Assembly (NCBI RefSeq): GCF_008033445.1
Contig: NZ_VNKO01000019.1
Span: 1 to 54,190 of the forward strand
Direction: 5' to 3'
Length of the DNA stretch: 54,190 nt
From: Vulcaniibacterium gelatinicum
GTDB lineage: Bacteria > Pseudomonadota > Gammaproteobacteria > Xanthomonadales > Xanthomonadaceae
The notes under the pieces are model-generated. The model did not search any database. It was not told the DNA's origin and saw only the letters and a list, made by a program, of their open reading frames with translations. How positions within the stretch are numbered: position 1 is the stretch's first letter; each line of letters starts with the position of its first letter. This document shows positions 1 through 7,805 of this stretch, in pieces. The position numbers and the translations under genes were made by a program.

Positions 1-95
1 ACCTGCCCAACTACCTGGGCTGGTTCCGGGCGCTGGAGCGGAACGCTCAAACGGGCGCAGGAGCCGCGTCATTGCTCAGGTTGGCCATGGCATGA
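1..95 (+). mobile_element. 3' end of a transposase gene (partial, IS1595-like?)
   Basis: The first 95 bases are open in the frame starting at base 3 and end in TGA at 93-95. They encode a 30-residue tail beginning LPNYLGWFRALERN and ending LLRLAMA. An N-Y-L-G-W segment close to the C-terminus is something I associate with IS1595-type DDE transposases, but the catalytic part lies outside the window, so the family call is from memory and weak. No terminal inverted repeat could be identified downstream. The gene is cut by the window edge rather than visibly broken. Confidence 0.4.
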
Positions 96-164
96 CCATC
101 CCGTCCACAATCAACGCGAACAGCGCCTTTTCTTTTTTTTGCGGCGCGGCGGCGGCGGGAAAGG

Positions 165-190
165 AAACGGCCCGCATGCGCGGGCCGTTT
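165..190 (-). terminator. Hairpin terminator between convergent genes
   Basis: A perfect 11-bp stem (AAACGGCCCGC at 165-175 pairing with 180-190) encloses a 4-base loop ATGC. It lies 30 bases past the stop codon of the minus-strand protease gene. On the minus strand the stem is followed by a pyrimidine run, so it probably ends that transcript. It may also stop read-through from the transposase on the left. A closely similar stem follows the tRNA pair at 46508. Confidence 0.7.
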
Positions 191-220
191 CTTCACCCAC
201 TGTCCGTCGCAGGCGGCGGA

Positions 221-1330
221 TCAGTTCTGGAACGGGGTGTTCTCGGCGAAATACTCGTGGTTGTCGGCGTTGTCCACCGCCTTGGCCGGATCCGAGATCG
301 CCAGGCTCTTCGCCCCGCTCTGGCCATAGACGTGGTCGTCGGTGCCGGCCACGACGTTGAAGTGGCTCATCTCGTGGATCAGGGTGCCGGCCTTGGAGTC
401 GGTGCCGGTGAGCGGCGCGCTCCAGAACGCGCGGCAGACGAAGATCTCGTACGGCCTGGTCGGGTAGACGTAGGCGTAGTAGCTCTGGTTGCAGCCACAG
501 TTGATCTTGATCTGGCCGCCGCTCTGGTCCATGGCGGCGTCGATGTTGACGAAGTGCTGGCTTACCGTGGAGTAGCGCGAGGAGGTGTAGGCGCCGAACC
601 AGGTGGTGTAGCGCGGGCCGGTGTTGCCGACGGCGAGGTAGCCCTTGGAGTTCTCGGAATACTTGCGGGCCTCGACCACCGCGCTGCCGGCGGTGCTGAT
701 CTGGGTGCTCGAGCAGTTGACGTAGGACACCCCGTTGACCACGGTGCCGCCGCCCGGCTTCTTGGCTTCCGTGCTGCCGCTTCCGTTCTTGTAGGTCTCG
801 AGCTGGCTGCCGCCTTCCACCCACAGGTGCAGCGGTGCGCTTTGCGCGACCATCGGCAGGCCGTTGGCCTGCCTGAGCATCTGCCCGTTGGAGAGCGAGG
901 CGTGCTGCAGCGGCGCGGCGTAGCTGACCGTATAGTGGCCGCCTTCGCTGAGGTCATAGACGGCGGCGAGGTCCACCACCACGGTGTGGCGTTCGCCCGG
1001 GCGCAGGATCGCGAAGTCGGCGGCCTCGGGCAGTCCGCGTTTGATCATCGGCCCTTCGTACTGCACCGGTTCGCCGTCGCGCAGGACGCGGAACAGGTTG
1101 GCCTCGAGGTGCGTGGAAGGCAGCTGCCACTTCGGCATGCGCACGGTATGGCGGCTGGTGTTGGTGACCGTGATTTCCACGGTGCCCAGGAACCCACCGT
1201 CCTCGGCGGGCGCGGCTGTCATGCTGACGAGCAGCGGGCTGGCGCGTTGCGGAACGGGTGCGGCGACGGCGGCGGCGATGGCGCCGGCAAGCACGGCCGT
1301 GCCCGCCACGCCTGCGATAGGCGAACGCAT
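221..1330 (-). CDS. Secreted M35-family (aspzincin) zinc metalloendopeptidase precursor
   Basis: This 369-residue protein starts with a hydrophobic signal sequence (about residues 1-25, rich in Ala and Val and ending near a possible Ala-X-Ala cleavage site). A propeptide-like half of about 150 residues follows. The C-terminal catalytic domain has HEMSH at about residues 319-323 (the HExxH zinc motif) and GTDDHVYG just after it, the GTxDxxYG signature whose Asp is the third zinc ligand in deuterolysin and peptidyl-Lys endopeptidases. Length and layout match secreted bacterial Lys-specific M35 enzymes with a cleaved prodomain. A TTG 18 bases upstream is in frame, but I chose the ATG at 1330, which has GGGGGA ten bases before it. 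The gene stands alone between hairpins. Substrate specificity is inferred from the family only. Confidence 0.88.
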   Translation of the reverse strand: MRSPIAGVAGTAVLAGAIAAAVAAPVPQRASPLLVSMTAAPAEDGGFLGTVEITVTNTSRHTVRMPKWQLPSTHLEANLFRVLRDGEPVQYEGPMIKRGLPEAADFAILRPGERHTVVVDLAAVYDLSEGGHYTVSYAAPLQHASLSNGQMLRQANGLPMVAQSAPLHLWVEGGSQLETYKNGSGSTEAKKPGGGTVVNGVSYVNCSSTQISTAGSAVVEARKYSENSKGYLAVGNTGPRYTTWFGAYTSSRYSTVSQHFVNIDAAMDQSGGQIKINCGCNQSYYAYVYPTRPYEIFVCRAFWSAPLTGTDSKAGTLIHEMSHFNVVAGTDDHVYGQSGAKSLAISDPAKAVDNADNHEYFAENTPFQN

Positions 1331-1443
1331 GTTCAAGGAATCCCCCAAGAATGAAATGTGACGAAAGTCCGCGGTGCGGACGGCGCGACCTTAGCCGGCC
1401 GCGGGCGCCGGCGCATGCGGCGCTGCAACATGTCCCGAACGGG

Positions 1444-1467
1444 GAAGGCCGCCCGGAGGCGGCCTTC
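1444..1467 (-). terminator. Hairpin downstream of the glycine-zipper lipoprotein gene
   Basis: GAAGGCCGCC (1444-1453) and GGCGGCCTTC (1458-1467) form a perfect 10-bp stem around the loop CGGA. It sits 28 bases beyond the stop of the minus-strand lipoprotein gene. No strong T-run follows on the minus strand, so termination strength is uncertain. Confidence 0.55.
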
Positions 1468-1494
1468 GCGGGAACCGTCGGAGGGGGAAGGCGT

Positions 1495-1947
1495 TCAGCG
1501 CAGCCAGGCGCGGCCGTTGTAGACGCGCACGTACGAGCCCTCGCGGATCCCGCCCAGATCCTTCTGGCTGACCACCACGATCCGGCCGTCGTTCATGCGC
1601 ACGTGCACGTTGTAGTGCGCACCGGCGACGTTGCGTTCGATCGCCGCGCCGGCGGCGGCGCCGGCCACGGCGCCGGCGACGGTGGCGGTGTTGCGGCGGC
1701 CCTTGCTCTCGTCCTCGGCCAGCTCGCGGCCGGCGGCGGCACCGACGATGCCGCCGAGCACCGCGCCGGTCGCGCCGCTGCGCGGCGTGCCGACGCTCTC
1801 GATGCGCACCACCGTGCCGCAGTCGTAGCACTGCGCCGGGCTGGCGCCGTAGGGCGGGGAGGTCGAACCGTAGTACGGGGAGGAAGTGGCACAGCCGGCG
1901 AGCGCCAGGGCGGCGATCGCGGCGGTGCAAAGCGGGCGGATGTTCAT
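1495..1947 (-). CDS. Glycine-zipper outer-membrane lipoprotein (17-kDa antigen/SlyB-like)
   Basis: This is a 150-residue lipoprotein. The signal peptide MNIRPLCTAAIAALALAGC ends in a lipobox (LAGC), which places the protein on the periplasmic face of an envelope membrane. Residues about 60-105 contain small-residue repeats typical of glycine-zipper 2TM domains (runs such as GAVLGGIVGAAAGRE and AGAVAGAAAGAA). The C-terminal ~40 residues form a small domain ending in VRVYNGRAWLR. Proteins of this family sit in the outer membrane and affect envelope integrity; the exact job is not established. It is monocistronic and has its own hairpin downstream. Confidence 0.85.
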   Translation of the reverse strand: MNIRPLCTAAIAALALAGCATSSPYYGSTSPPYGASPAQCYDCGTVVRIESVGTPRSGATGAVLGGIVGAAAGRELAEDESKGRRNTATVAGAVAGAAAGAAIERNVAGAHYNVHVRMNDGRIVVVSQKDLGGIREGSYVRVYNGRAWLR

Positions 1948-2067
1948 GCGGCGTACCTCGCTTCGGGGGACCAGGTCCGCGACCGGTCCGGCCGCGGACT
2001 CGAAGGCACGCTAGCCCCCTGCGAATGAACGCCGCTTCACTTCCCCGGCCGCGGCATTAACCGCCGT

Positions 2068-2505
2068 TCAACCGCGGAAATCCTGGTGGCAGGCCTTGCA
2101 GGCCCCGCCGATCCGCTGCACCACGTTGCCGACGCCGGCACAGCTCAGCGGCGGATTGGCGCGGGCGGCGTCGAGCGCGGCGCGCAGGTCGCTGGCGGCC
2201 TTGGCGAAGCGCTGGTCGTCGCGCAGGTCCGGGAACGCCGGCTCGATGTCATCGGCCATCGCGCGCAGCGCCTGCAGGTGCGGCAGGGTGTCGGTGGCGT
2301 TGCAGCGGTTCTGCTCGACGTTCTTCTTCAGCTGGCCGAAGTGCCAGTCCTGCACGTGCATCACCGCCTCGTGGAAGGGGTCCTTGCGCGCCTCCCAGGC
2401 CCGGATCAGCATCACCGTGGCCACGGACCCGGCCACCAGGCCGACCAGGAACATGAAGAAGTAGCGGGCCGCGGCGCTGCCGGCCCCCGATGCGGACACG
2501 TTCAT
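2068..2505 (-). CDS. Membrane-anchored cytochrome c'-like protein
   Basis: The protein is about 145 residues from the chosen ATG. It has one N-terminal membrane segment (about residues 14-33, YFFMFLVGLVAGSVATVML) and a helical periplasmic domain that ends in CKACHQDF. CxxCH very near the C-terminus is where class II cytochromes c (cytochrome c', c-556) attach heme. The fourth-helix placement and total length agree. Upstream ATGs at 2511 and 2541 are in frame. I chose 2505 because GAGGGA lies seven bases before it. An anchored form is less usual than the soluble periplasmic one. Whether it carries electrons or binds NO cannot be read from the sequence. Confidence 0.75.
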   Translation of the reverse strand: MNVSASGAGSAAARYFFMFLVGLVAGSVATVMLIRAWEARKDPFHEAVMHVQDWHFGQLKKNVEQNRCNATDTLPHLQALRAMADDIEPAFPDLRDDQRFAKAASDLRAALDAARANPPLSCAGVGNVVQRIGGACKACHQDFRG

Positions 2506-2573
2506 CGGCATCCCTCGATTGGCGTACGGACGGGCGCGCAACTTAGCATGCCGGCCGCGATGGCGGCGACCGC

Positions 2574-2579
2574 TACAAT
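2574..2579 (+). promoter_or_regulatory. -10 hexamer TACAAT of a probable leaderless tcdA promoter
   Basis: TACAAT stands exactly six bases before the tcdA ATG. Transcription from it would begin at or next to the A of the start codon. No Shine-Dalgarno is present between the two, and no clear -35 was seen. Confidence 0.5.
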
Positions 2580-2585
2580 TTTCCG

Positions 2586-3377
2586 ATGCGACAGTCCCTG
2601 CGCGAACGCTTCCTCGGCATCGACCGCCTGTACGGCCGCGGCGCGGCCGAACGGCTGTCCGCCTGCCATGTCGCGGTGGTGGGCATCGGCGGCGTCGGTT
2701 CCTGGGCGGTCGAGGCCCTGGCGCGCAGCGCGGTCGGCCGGCTCACGCTGATCGACGCCGACGACCTGTGCGTCTCGAACACCAACCGTCAGCTGCCGGC
2801 GCTCGAAGGGCAGTACGGCCGCGCCAAGGTCTCGGTCATGGCCGAGCGCTGCCGGGCGATCCATCCGGACCTCGTCGTGCACGAGGTGCCCGCGTTCCTC
2901 ACCCCGCGCAACCTGCCGGACCTGCTCGGCGACGGCTTCGACCTGGTGCTCGATGCCTGCGACAGCTTCCGCACCAAGGTCGAGGCCATCGCCTGGTGCC
3001 GGCGCCGCAAGCAGCCGATCCTCACCATCGGCTCGGCCGGCGGGCGCACCGACCCGTCCCAGGTGCGGGTGCGCGACCTCTCGCGCACCGAGCACGACGC
3101 CATGCTGTCGCTGATCCGGCGCAAGCTGCGCACCGAGTTCAACTTCCCGAAGAATCCCGACCGCTACTTCGGCGTACCGGCGGTGTATTCGCTCGAGAAC
3201 GTGCGCTACCCGCAGCCCGACGGCAGCGTCTGCGGCCTGCGCCCGCAGCTCGACGCCGAGGCTTCATTGAAGCTCGACTGCGGCGCCGGCCTCGGTGCGG
3301 CCACGCACGTGACCGGCACCTTCGCCTTCACCGCGGTCGGCAAGGCGATCGAGATGCTGCTGCGCCGGCGGGACTGA
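2586..3377 (+). CDS. tcdA: tRNA threonylcarbamoyladenosine dehydratase (TcdA/CsdL)
   Basis: The 263-residue cytosolic protein belongs to the ThiF/MoeB/E1 superfamily. It uses ATP to dehydrate t6A37 of ANN-decoding tRNAs to cyclic ct6A. The nucleotide-binding glycine motif VVGIGGVGSWAVE lies at about residues 29-41, the acidic strand LIDADD follows, and then SNTNRQLPAL, the TcdA version of the superfamily's N-x-x-R-Q segment. A cysteine in the late CGLRP segment (about residue 219) sits where TcdA members keep a conserved Cys. The start is the ATG just after the TACAAT hexamer. No partner gene (csdA/csdE) is adjacent, and the following gene is convergent. Confidence 0.9.
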   Translation: MRQSLRERFLGIDRLYGRGAAERLSACHVAVVGIGGVGSWAVEALARSAVGRLTLIDADDLCVSNTNRQLPALEGQYGRAKVSVMAERCRAIHPDLVVHEVPAFLTPRNLPDLLGDGFDLVLDACDSFRTKVEAIAWCRRRKQPILTIGSAGGRTDPSQVRVRDLSRTEHDAMLSLIRRKLRTEFNFPKNPDRYFGVPAVYSLENVRYPQPDGSVCGLRPQLDAEASLKLDCGAGLGAATHVTGTFAFTAVGKAIEMLLRRRD

Positions 3378-3399
3378 GCCTGCCCGCGATGGCCGGCGC

Positions 3400-4326
3400 T
3401 CAGGCGAAGCCGTAGGGCAGGTTGGGGGAGGACACCACCCGCTCACCCACCGGCTCGCCGCGCAGGAAGCGCAGTGCCGCCGCGATCACACCCTCGTCCT
3501 GCACGATCCGGTGGTGGCCCAGCCCCTGTGTGGTCAGCAGGCGCGCGTCGGCCCAGTGGCGGGCGTAGCGTTCGCCCTCGGCCCAGGGCACGTCCCGGTC
3601 GTCCAGGTCGTGCACGATCAGCGCCGGACGGGCGATGCGCGGCGCGTTGCGGTGCGCCTGCAGTTCGTCGAAGGGGATGCCGACCATCGCTTCGAAACGC
3701 GCGATCATGCGCCGGCACAGGCGCTCGGGCAGGCCGATGAAGTCGGCGAAGCGCAGCGCGGCCGCGACCGGATCGGCGGCAGGTGCGATCAGGATCGCGC
3801 GCTTTGCGTCCAGTCCTCGTGCCAGGGCGATGCACGCAGCTGCGCCGCCGAGCGAGTGGCCGACGAGAGCGGCGGCCGGGCCGAACCGGGCGACCATCGC
3901 GAACAGGGTGCAGGCGAAATCGGGCAGCGTGGTGCGCTTGCCGCTGCTGCGCCCGTGGGCAGGCTGATCGAATGCGACCACGGCATAACCAGCCTGTCGC
4001 AGCTGCTCGACCCATGGCAGGAACCGTGTGCCGTGACTGGACCAACCATGCGCGCACAGCACGTAGGGCTGCCGGCTCGGGTCGCCCCAGACATAGGTGG
4101 CGATGCGATGGCCGTCCATCTCGAAATGGCCGCATCGTGCATCACCCACCGGCGTCGCCAGCGCACGCCCGCGGGTGACGGGCATCGGTGTGCCGAACAG
4201 CTCGCCGGCATGTCCAACCGCCGCTTCCGGCTGCAGCACGCTGCCCGTGAAAAAGCGCAGGCGGAGTGCCCAAAGGCTTATTTTGGATCGAACGGTCGTG
4301 CTAATTTTCGGCAGAAGAATGCACAT
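3400..4326 (-). CDS. Alpha/beta-hydrolase fold protein
   Basis: A 308-residue hydrolase. It contains the HGWSSHGTRF oxyanion region, the nucleophile elbow GHSLGG (Ser in G-x-S-x-G), an acid in the VHDLDDRDVPW loop and a late histidine in GLGHHRI, so a full Ser-Asp-His triad is present. The N-terminal segment through LFGTPMP resembles that of uncharacterised esterases and lipases. The substrate is unknown. The ATG at 4326 lies 23 bases after the stop of the upstream TetR gene, which suggests one transcript. It lacks a Shine-Dalgarno, and an operator-like sequence (4289-4305) falls inside the first 13 codons, so the true start could be downstream (for example 4185) with its own promoter. Confidence 0.8.
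   Translation of the reverse strand: MCILLPKISTTVRSKISLWALRLRFFTGSVLQPEAAVGHAGELFGTPMPVTRGRALATPVGDARCGHFEMDGHRIATYVWGDPSRQPYVLCAHGWSSHGTRFLPWVEQLRQAGYAVVAFDQPAHGRSSGKRTTLPDFACTLFAMVARFGPAAALVGHSLGGAAACIALARGLDAKRAILIAPAADPVAAALRFADFIGLPERLCRRMIARFEAMVGIPFDELQAHRNAPRIARPALIVHDLDDRDVPWAEGERYARHWADARLLTTQGLGHHRIVQDEGVIAAALRFLRGEPVGERVVSSPNLPYGFA
4289..4305. promoter_or_regulatory. Operator-like box shared with the tetR upstream region (copy inside hydrolase 5' end)
   Basis: CGAACGGTCGTGCTAAT occurs here and its exact reverse complement occurs at 4959-4975. The core ACGAACGGTCGT type sequence is an imperfect palindrome, as expected for TetR operators. The two copies flank the TetR gene, which supports an autoregulatory operator pair. 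Binding is inferred. Confidence 0.55.
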
Positions 4327-4349
4327 GGTGGCAAGTCGCAGCGGTGGGC

Positions 4350-4949
4350 TCAGGGCGCGTTGGCGGCGAACCAGCGTTCCAGCGCCTGTTCGCCGAGGCG
4401 GCGGGACGATTCGTAGCCGAACAGTCCGGCCTGGTGGTGTACGTTCAGCGGGATCGCATACAGCTCGAAGGCGTATTGGGTCGGATCGCCTGCGCGCAGT
4501 TCGCCGCACTCGATCGCAAGTCGGATCGCGCGCTCGAGCTCCTGCCGCCAGCGCAGCTCGTTCTGCATCACACGGTCGCGGACCGCGCCGGGCCGGTCGT
4601 CGAACTCGGTGACGGCGGCCAGCAGCACGCAGCCGCCGGCGCTGTGCCGGATCCATTCGAACCAGTGGTGCATGATCGCGCGCAGCCGCCGCACCCCGCG
4701 CGGCTCGGCCAGCGCCGGCAGCAGCACGGCCCGGGCGAAGCGTTCGGCGGCCGATTCGAGCACCGCGAGCTGCAATTCCTCGCGCGAGCCGAAATGGGCG
4801 AACACGCCGCTCTTGGACATGCCCACCGCGTCCGCCAGCGGGCCGATGGACAGCCCTTCCAGGCCGGCGCAGCAGGCGATCCGGTAGGCGTGCTCGATGA
4901 TGGCTTCGCGCGTCGCGGCCCCTTTCGCGGTGGCGGTCAAGGCATTCAC
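4350..4949 (-). CDS. TetR/AcrR-family transcriptional repressor
   Basis: A 199-residue regulator. The N-terminal DNA-binding domain (about residues 12-62) includes the helix-turn-helix IGPLADAVGMSKSGVFAHFG, very typical of TetR proteins. The C-terminal half is the ligand-binding/dimer domain with a late segment YAFELYAIPLNVHH. The effector is unknown. The ATG at 4949 lies close behind a possible -10 (GCTAAT on the minus strand, within 4959-4964), giving a very short leader. The same 17-bp box lies upstream of this gene and inside the following hydrolase gene, so it probably represses itself and the hydrolase. Confidence 0.88.
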   Translation of the reverse strand: MNALTATAKGAATREAIIEHAYRIACCAGLEGLSIGPLADAVGMSKSGVFAHFGSREELQLAVLESAAERFARAVLLPALAEPRGVRRLRAIMHHWFEWIRHSAGGCVLLAAVTEFDDRPGAVRDRVMQNELRWRQELERAIRLAIECGELRAGDPTQYAFELYAIPLNVHHQAGLFGYESSRRLGEQALERWFAANAP

Positions 4950-4958
4950 GGCGCAGAG

Positions 4959-4975
4959 ATTAGCACGACCGTTCG
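4959..4975. promoter_or_regulatory. Operator-like box in the tetR promoter
   Basis: This is the reverse complement of the box at 4289-4305 and overlaps the presumed -10 of the TetR gene. A bound repressor here would block the promoter, the usual TetR autorepression arrangement. The 11-base core ACGACCGTTCG recurs beside the second TetR gene at about 22384. Confidence 0.55.
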
Positions 4976-5053
4976 TATTGAAATCGGCCGTTCATCGGCG
5001 GACGCACGATATCGCCGCCGGGGTGGGCAAGCCCGGCGGGCGTGCGGGCGGGC

Positions 5054-5944
5054 TCAGTCCCGATAGCGCCGGAGCAGGTCCCCGTAGGCGTCGATGCGGC
5101 GGTCGCGCAGGAACGGCCAGATCCGGCGCACGTGCTCGCTGCGCTCCATGTCCACCTCGGCCATCAGGATCTCGGGCGCGTCCTGGCCGGCCTCGGCCAG
5201 GAATTCGCCCTGCGGGCCGAGCACGTGGCTGCTGCCCCAGAACTGGATCCCGGAGGTGCCCAGCGGCGAGGACTCGTGCCCGACCCGGTTGCAGGACAGC
5301 ACCGGCAGGCCGTTGGCGACCGCGTGGCCGCGGTGGCTGAGGATCCAGGCGTTGCGCTGGCGTTCCTGCTCGGCGGGCGTGTCGTCCGGATCCCAGCCGA
5401 TCGCGGTGGGGTACAGCAGCAGCTCGGCGCCCGCCAGGGCCATCAGGCGCGCGCCCTCCGGGTACCACTGGTCCCAGCACACCATCACCCCGAGTCGGGC
5501 GACCGAGGTCTGGATCGGCTCGAAGCCCAGGTCTCCCGGGGTGAAATAGAACTTTTCGTAGAACCCCGGATCGTCCGGGATGTGCATCTTGCGGTACTTG
5601 CCGGCCAGGCTGCCGTCGCGTTCGAACACCACCGCGGTGTTGTGGTACAGGCCGGTGGCGCGCTTCTCGAACAGCGACCCCACCAGCACCACGCCATGCT
5701 GCCTGGCCAGATGGCCCAGGCGCTCGGTGCTGGGACCGGGGATCGGCTCGGCGCGGTCGAACTCCTGCACCGACTCGTGCTGGCAAAAATAGGGGCCGTT
5801 GTGCAGCTCCTGCAGCAGCACCAGCCGCGCGCCGCGCCGCGCCGCCTCGGCCACGCGCGCCTCGATCACGGCCAGGTTGTCCTCGGCCGAACCGTGGTTG
5901 CGCTCCTGGATCAAGGCGACGGGCAGGGTGGTCTTGCGGTTCAT
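5054..5944 (-). CDS. aguB: N-carbamoylputrescine amidase
   Basis: A 296-residue nitrilase-superfamily enzyme that hydrolyses N-carbamoylputrescine to putrescine, CO2 and ammonia, the last step of the agmatine route to polyamines. The catalytic Glu-Lys-Cys triad is visible: Glu46 in LLQELHNG, Lys119 in YRKMHIPDD and Cys156 in VMVCWDQWYPE. It lies 45 bases after aguA on the same strand, and the two genes form the pathway pair. Length matches the family. The start is the ATG giving MNRKTTLPVALIQ. Confidence 0.95.
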   Translation of the reverse strand: MNRKTTLPVALIQERNHGSAEDNLAVIEARVAEAARRGARLVLLQELHNGPYFCQHESVQEFDRAEPIPGPSTERLGHLARQHGVVLVGSLFEKRATGLYHNTAVVFERDGSLAGKYRKMHIPDDPGFYEKFYFTPGDLGFEPIQTSVARLGVMVCWDQWYPEGARLMALAGAELLLYPTAIGWDPDDTPAEQERQRNAWILSHRGHAVANGLPVLSCNRVGHESSPLGTSGIQFWGSSHVLGPQGEFLAEAGQDAPEILMAEVDMERSEHVRRIWPFLRDRRIDAYGDLLRRYRD

Positions 5945-5989
5945 TGCGAAGGGTTCCTGGTTCAGACGGGAGGCGGGTCGAGACCCGCC

Positions 5990-7030
5990 CTACACCGCGC
6001 CGTGGGGCAGCTGCATGGTGATGCAGTGCAGGCTGCCGTTCTGCCAGATCAGCGGGCGGCACGGGATGGCGACGACCTCGCGCCCGGGGAACGCCCGTTC
6101 CAGCACCGCGGCCGCGGCGGCGTCGGCCGGATCGCCGTAGGCCGGCATCAGCACCGCGCCGTTGACGATCAGGAAGTTGGCATAGCTCGCGGCCAGGCGG
6201 CGGCCTTGGTCGAGGATCGGGCGTGCCCACGGCAGCGCGAACAGCCGATAGGGGTGGCCGCCGGCGGTGCGCAGGGTGGCGAGCTGGGCCGCCATTGCCT
6301 GCAGCTCGGGGTAATGCGTATCGGCCGGGTCGTCGCAGCCCTGGTACACGATCGCGTCGGGCGCGGCGAAGCGGGCGAGGGTGTCGATGTGGGCGTCGGT
6401 GTCGTCGCCCTCCAGGTAGCCGTGGTCCAGCCACAGCACCCGGTCCTGGCGCAGCCAGCCGGCCAGTTGCGCGGTGAGCGCCTCGCGGCTGGCATGCGGA
6501 TGGCGTTCGTGCAGGCAGCGCCAGGTGCTCAGCAGGGTGCCTCGGCCATCGGTTTCGATCGCGCCGCCTTCCAGTGCGAAATCAATGGATTGCCGGACAC
6601 TGTTGTGGAAGGTTCCAGCATCGTGCAGGCGCTCGACCAGGCGGTCGTCGCGGCTGGCCTCGAACTTGCCGCCCCAGCCGGTGAAGCGGAAATCGAGCAG
6701 GGCGAAGCGACGTTCGTCGCCCTCGCCGGCCACCAGCGTGATCGGCCCGGAATCGCGCAGCCAGGTGTCGTCGTATTCGGCCTCGATGAAGCGCACCCGC
6801 GCCATCTCCGCCCGGTTCGAGCGCAGGCGCGCCTCGGCGTAGGTCTGCAGGTCGGCGTCGGCCACGCAGATCAGCACGTCCTGGAAGCGGGTCAGGGCGC
6901 AGACCAGGGCGACGTAGGTCTCCTCCACCTCGCCCAGGCGCGGGCCCCAGTCGGTGTCGGCGTGCGGCCATGCGATCAGGACCGCGGACTGGGGTTCCCA
7001 CTCCGCAGGCAAACGGAAGGCGTCGGTCAT
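5990..7030 (-). CDS. aguA: Agmatine deiminase
   Basis: A 346-residue enzyme of the guanidino-group-modifying (PAD-like) fold. It converts agmatine to N-carbamoylputrescine, the substrate of AguB encoded just downstream. Seen are the N-terminal PAEWEPQSAVLIAWPH, the acidic substrate-contact segment DDTWLRDSGPI, a central catalytic HIDTLARF histidine region and the C-terminal catalytic Cys336 in GSLHCITMQLP. It follows the small secreted-protein gene by four bases, so all three are probably one transcript. Confidence 0.95.
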   Translation of the reverse strand: MTDAFRLPAEWEPQSAVLIAWPHADTDWGPRLGEVEETYVALVCALTRFQDVLICVADADLQTYAEARLRSNRAEMARVRFIEAEYDDTWLRDSGPITLVAGEGDERRFALLDFRFTGWGGKFEASRDDRLVERLHDAGTFHNSVRQSIDFALEGGAIETDGRGTLLSTWRCLHERHPHASREALTAQLAGWLRQDRVLWLDHGYLEGDDTDAHIDTLARFAAPDAIVYQGCDDPADTHYPELQAMAAQLATLRTAGGHPYRLFALPWARPILDQGRRLAASYANFLIVNGAVLMPAYGDPADAAAAAVLERAFPGREVVAIPCRPLIWQNGSLHCITMQLPHGAV

Positions 7031-7034
7031 CGTG

Positions 7035-7376
7035 TCAGCGGATCGGCGGCTTCGGCCCGACTTCGGTCTCGTCGGCCTTGTTCAGGACCGCGTCGATCAC
7101 CCGGTCGCGCTCGAAATACACGGTGAAGGCGGGGTACACCCAGCGGTGGATCGTGGGCCACTGCCGCTTCTGCCCGCCGCGCGGATCCAGGCGCTGGGCC
7201 GGCGCGCCGAAGCGGGCCTCGACCTCGGCCATGGTCATGCCGCGTGCCGGCAGCTGCGCGCGGGCTTCCTCCTGTACGCGCTCGATCAGCAGCGTCTGGG
7301 CCGAGGCTGCCGGCACCAGGAGCAGCGCCAGCAGGGAAGGGGTCAACAGCGGAACGACGCGACGGCAGCGGTTCAT
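7035..7376 (-). CDS. Small exported protein, BamE-like domain (function unknown)
   Basis: A 113-residue protein with an N-terminal signal peptide (LLTPSLLALLLVPAASA, cleavage likely after Ala-Ser-Ala). The mature part has TMAEVEARFGAP, then WPTIHRWVYPAFTVYFERDRVIDAVL. This two-part pattern resembles the BamE/SmpA fold (helices followed by three strands). I do not recognise a named family. The start at 7376 is supported by AGGAG eight bases upstream. It is first in a likely operon with aguA and aguB, but nothing ties it mechanistically to agmatine use. Confidence 0.7.
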   Translation of the reverse strand: MNRCRRVVPLLTPSLLALLLVPAASAQTLLIERVQEEARAQLPARGMTMAEVEARFGAPAQRLDPRGGQKRQWPTIHRWVYPAFTVYFERDRVIDAVLNKADETEVGPKPPIR

Positions 7377-7465
7377 GGCGCGACTCCTGGACGGGTGGCG
7401 GGACTGGCCCGCGGGTTGTAGCAGATCGCCGCGGCGGCCGGCTACGCGGTCATTCGCCAAAACGC

Positions 7466-7490
7466 GAAAGGCCGCATCGCTGCGGCCTTC
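7466..7490 (-). terminator. Intrinsic terminator after the L36 paralogue gene
   Basis: AAGGCCGCA (68-76 of 7400s) pairs with TGCGGCCTT (81-89) around the loop TCGC. On the minus strand the stem is followed by TTCGCGTTTT. It separates the L36 gene from the aguBA transcript. Confidence 0.75.
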
Positions 7491-7526
7491 CGGTACGGCG
7501 GCGGCCCGCGCCGGGCCGGCGCGATC

Positions 7527-7652
7527 TCAGCGCTGGCGCGCCTTGAACCGCGGGTTCGACTTGCAGATCACGAAGACCTTGCCACGGCGGCGAACCACCT
7601 TGCAGTCGCGGTGACGGGCCTTCGCCGACTTCAGGGAGGACAGGACCTTCAT
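7527..7652 (-). CDS. ykgO: 50S ribosomal protein L36, type B (zinc-independent paralogue)
   Basis: A 41-residue protein starting [14 protein letters not shown] and ending [10 protein letters not shown]. It matches the YkgO/RpmJ2 form of L36, with the extra residues and the SNPRFK tail. It lacks the complete C-C-C-H zinc site of ordinary L36: only two cysteines (17 and 30) remain. In other bacteria this paralogue replaces zinc-binding L36 when zinc is scarce, usually under Zur control. I saw no clear Zur box upstream. GAGG lies seven bases before the ATG. A strong hairpin follows. Confidence 0.93.
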   Translation of the reverse strand: MKVLSSLKSAKARHRDCKVVRRRGKVFVICKSNPRFKARQR

Positions 7653-7805
7653 GACGGAACCTCGGGAATCGGGAATGGGGATGACGAACGAAGCTCGCGA
7701 TTCTAGCGGGCATTTCGACGGCGGATCAAGGGGTTGTCGTTTCCCTCCGGCATGCGGCCGGGGCAATGCCACAATCCGCGTCCCGTCTCCGCCTTCCCGA
7801 CCTGC

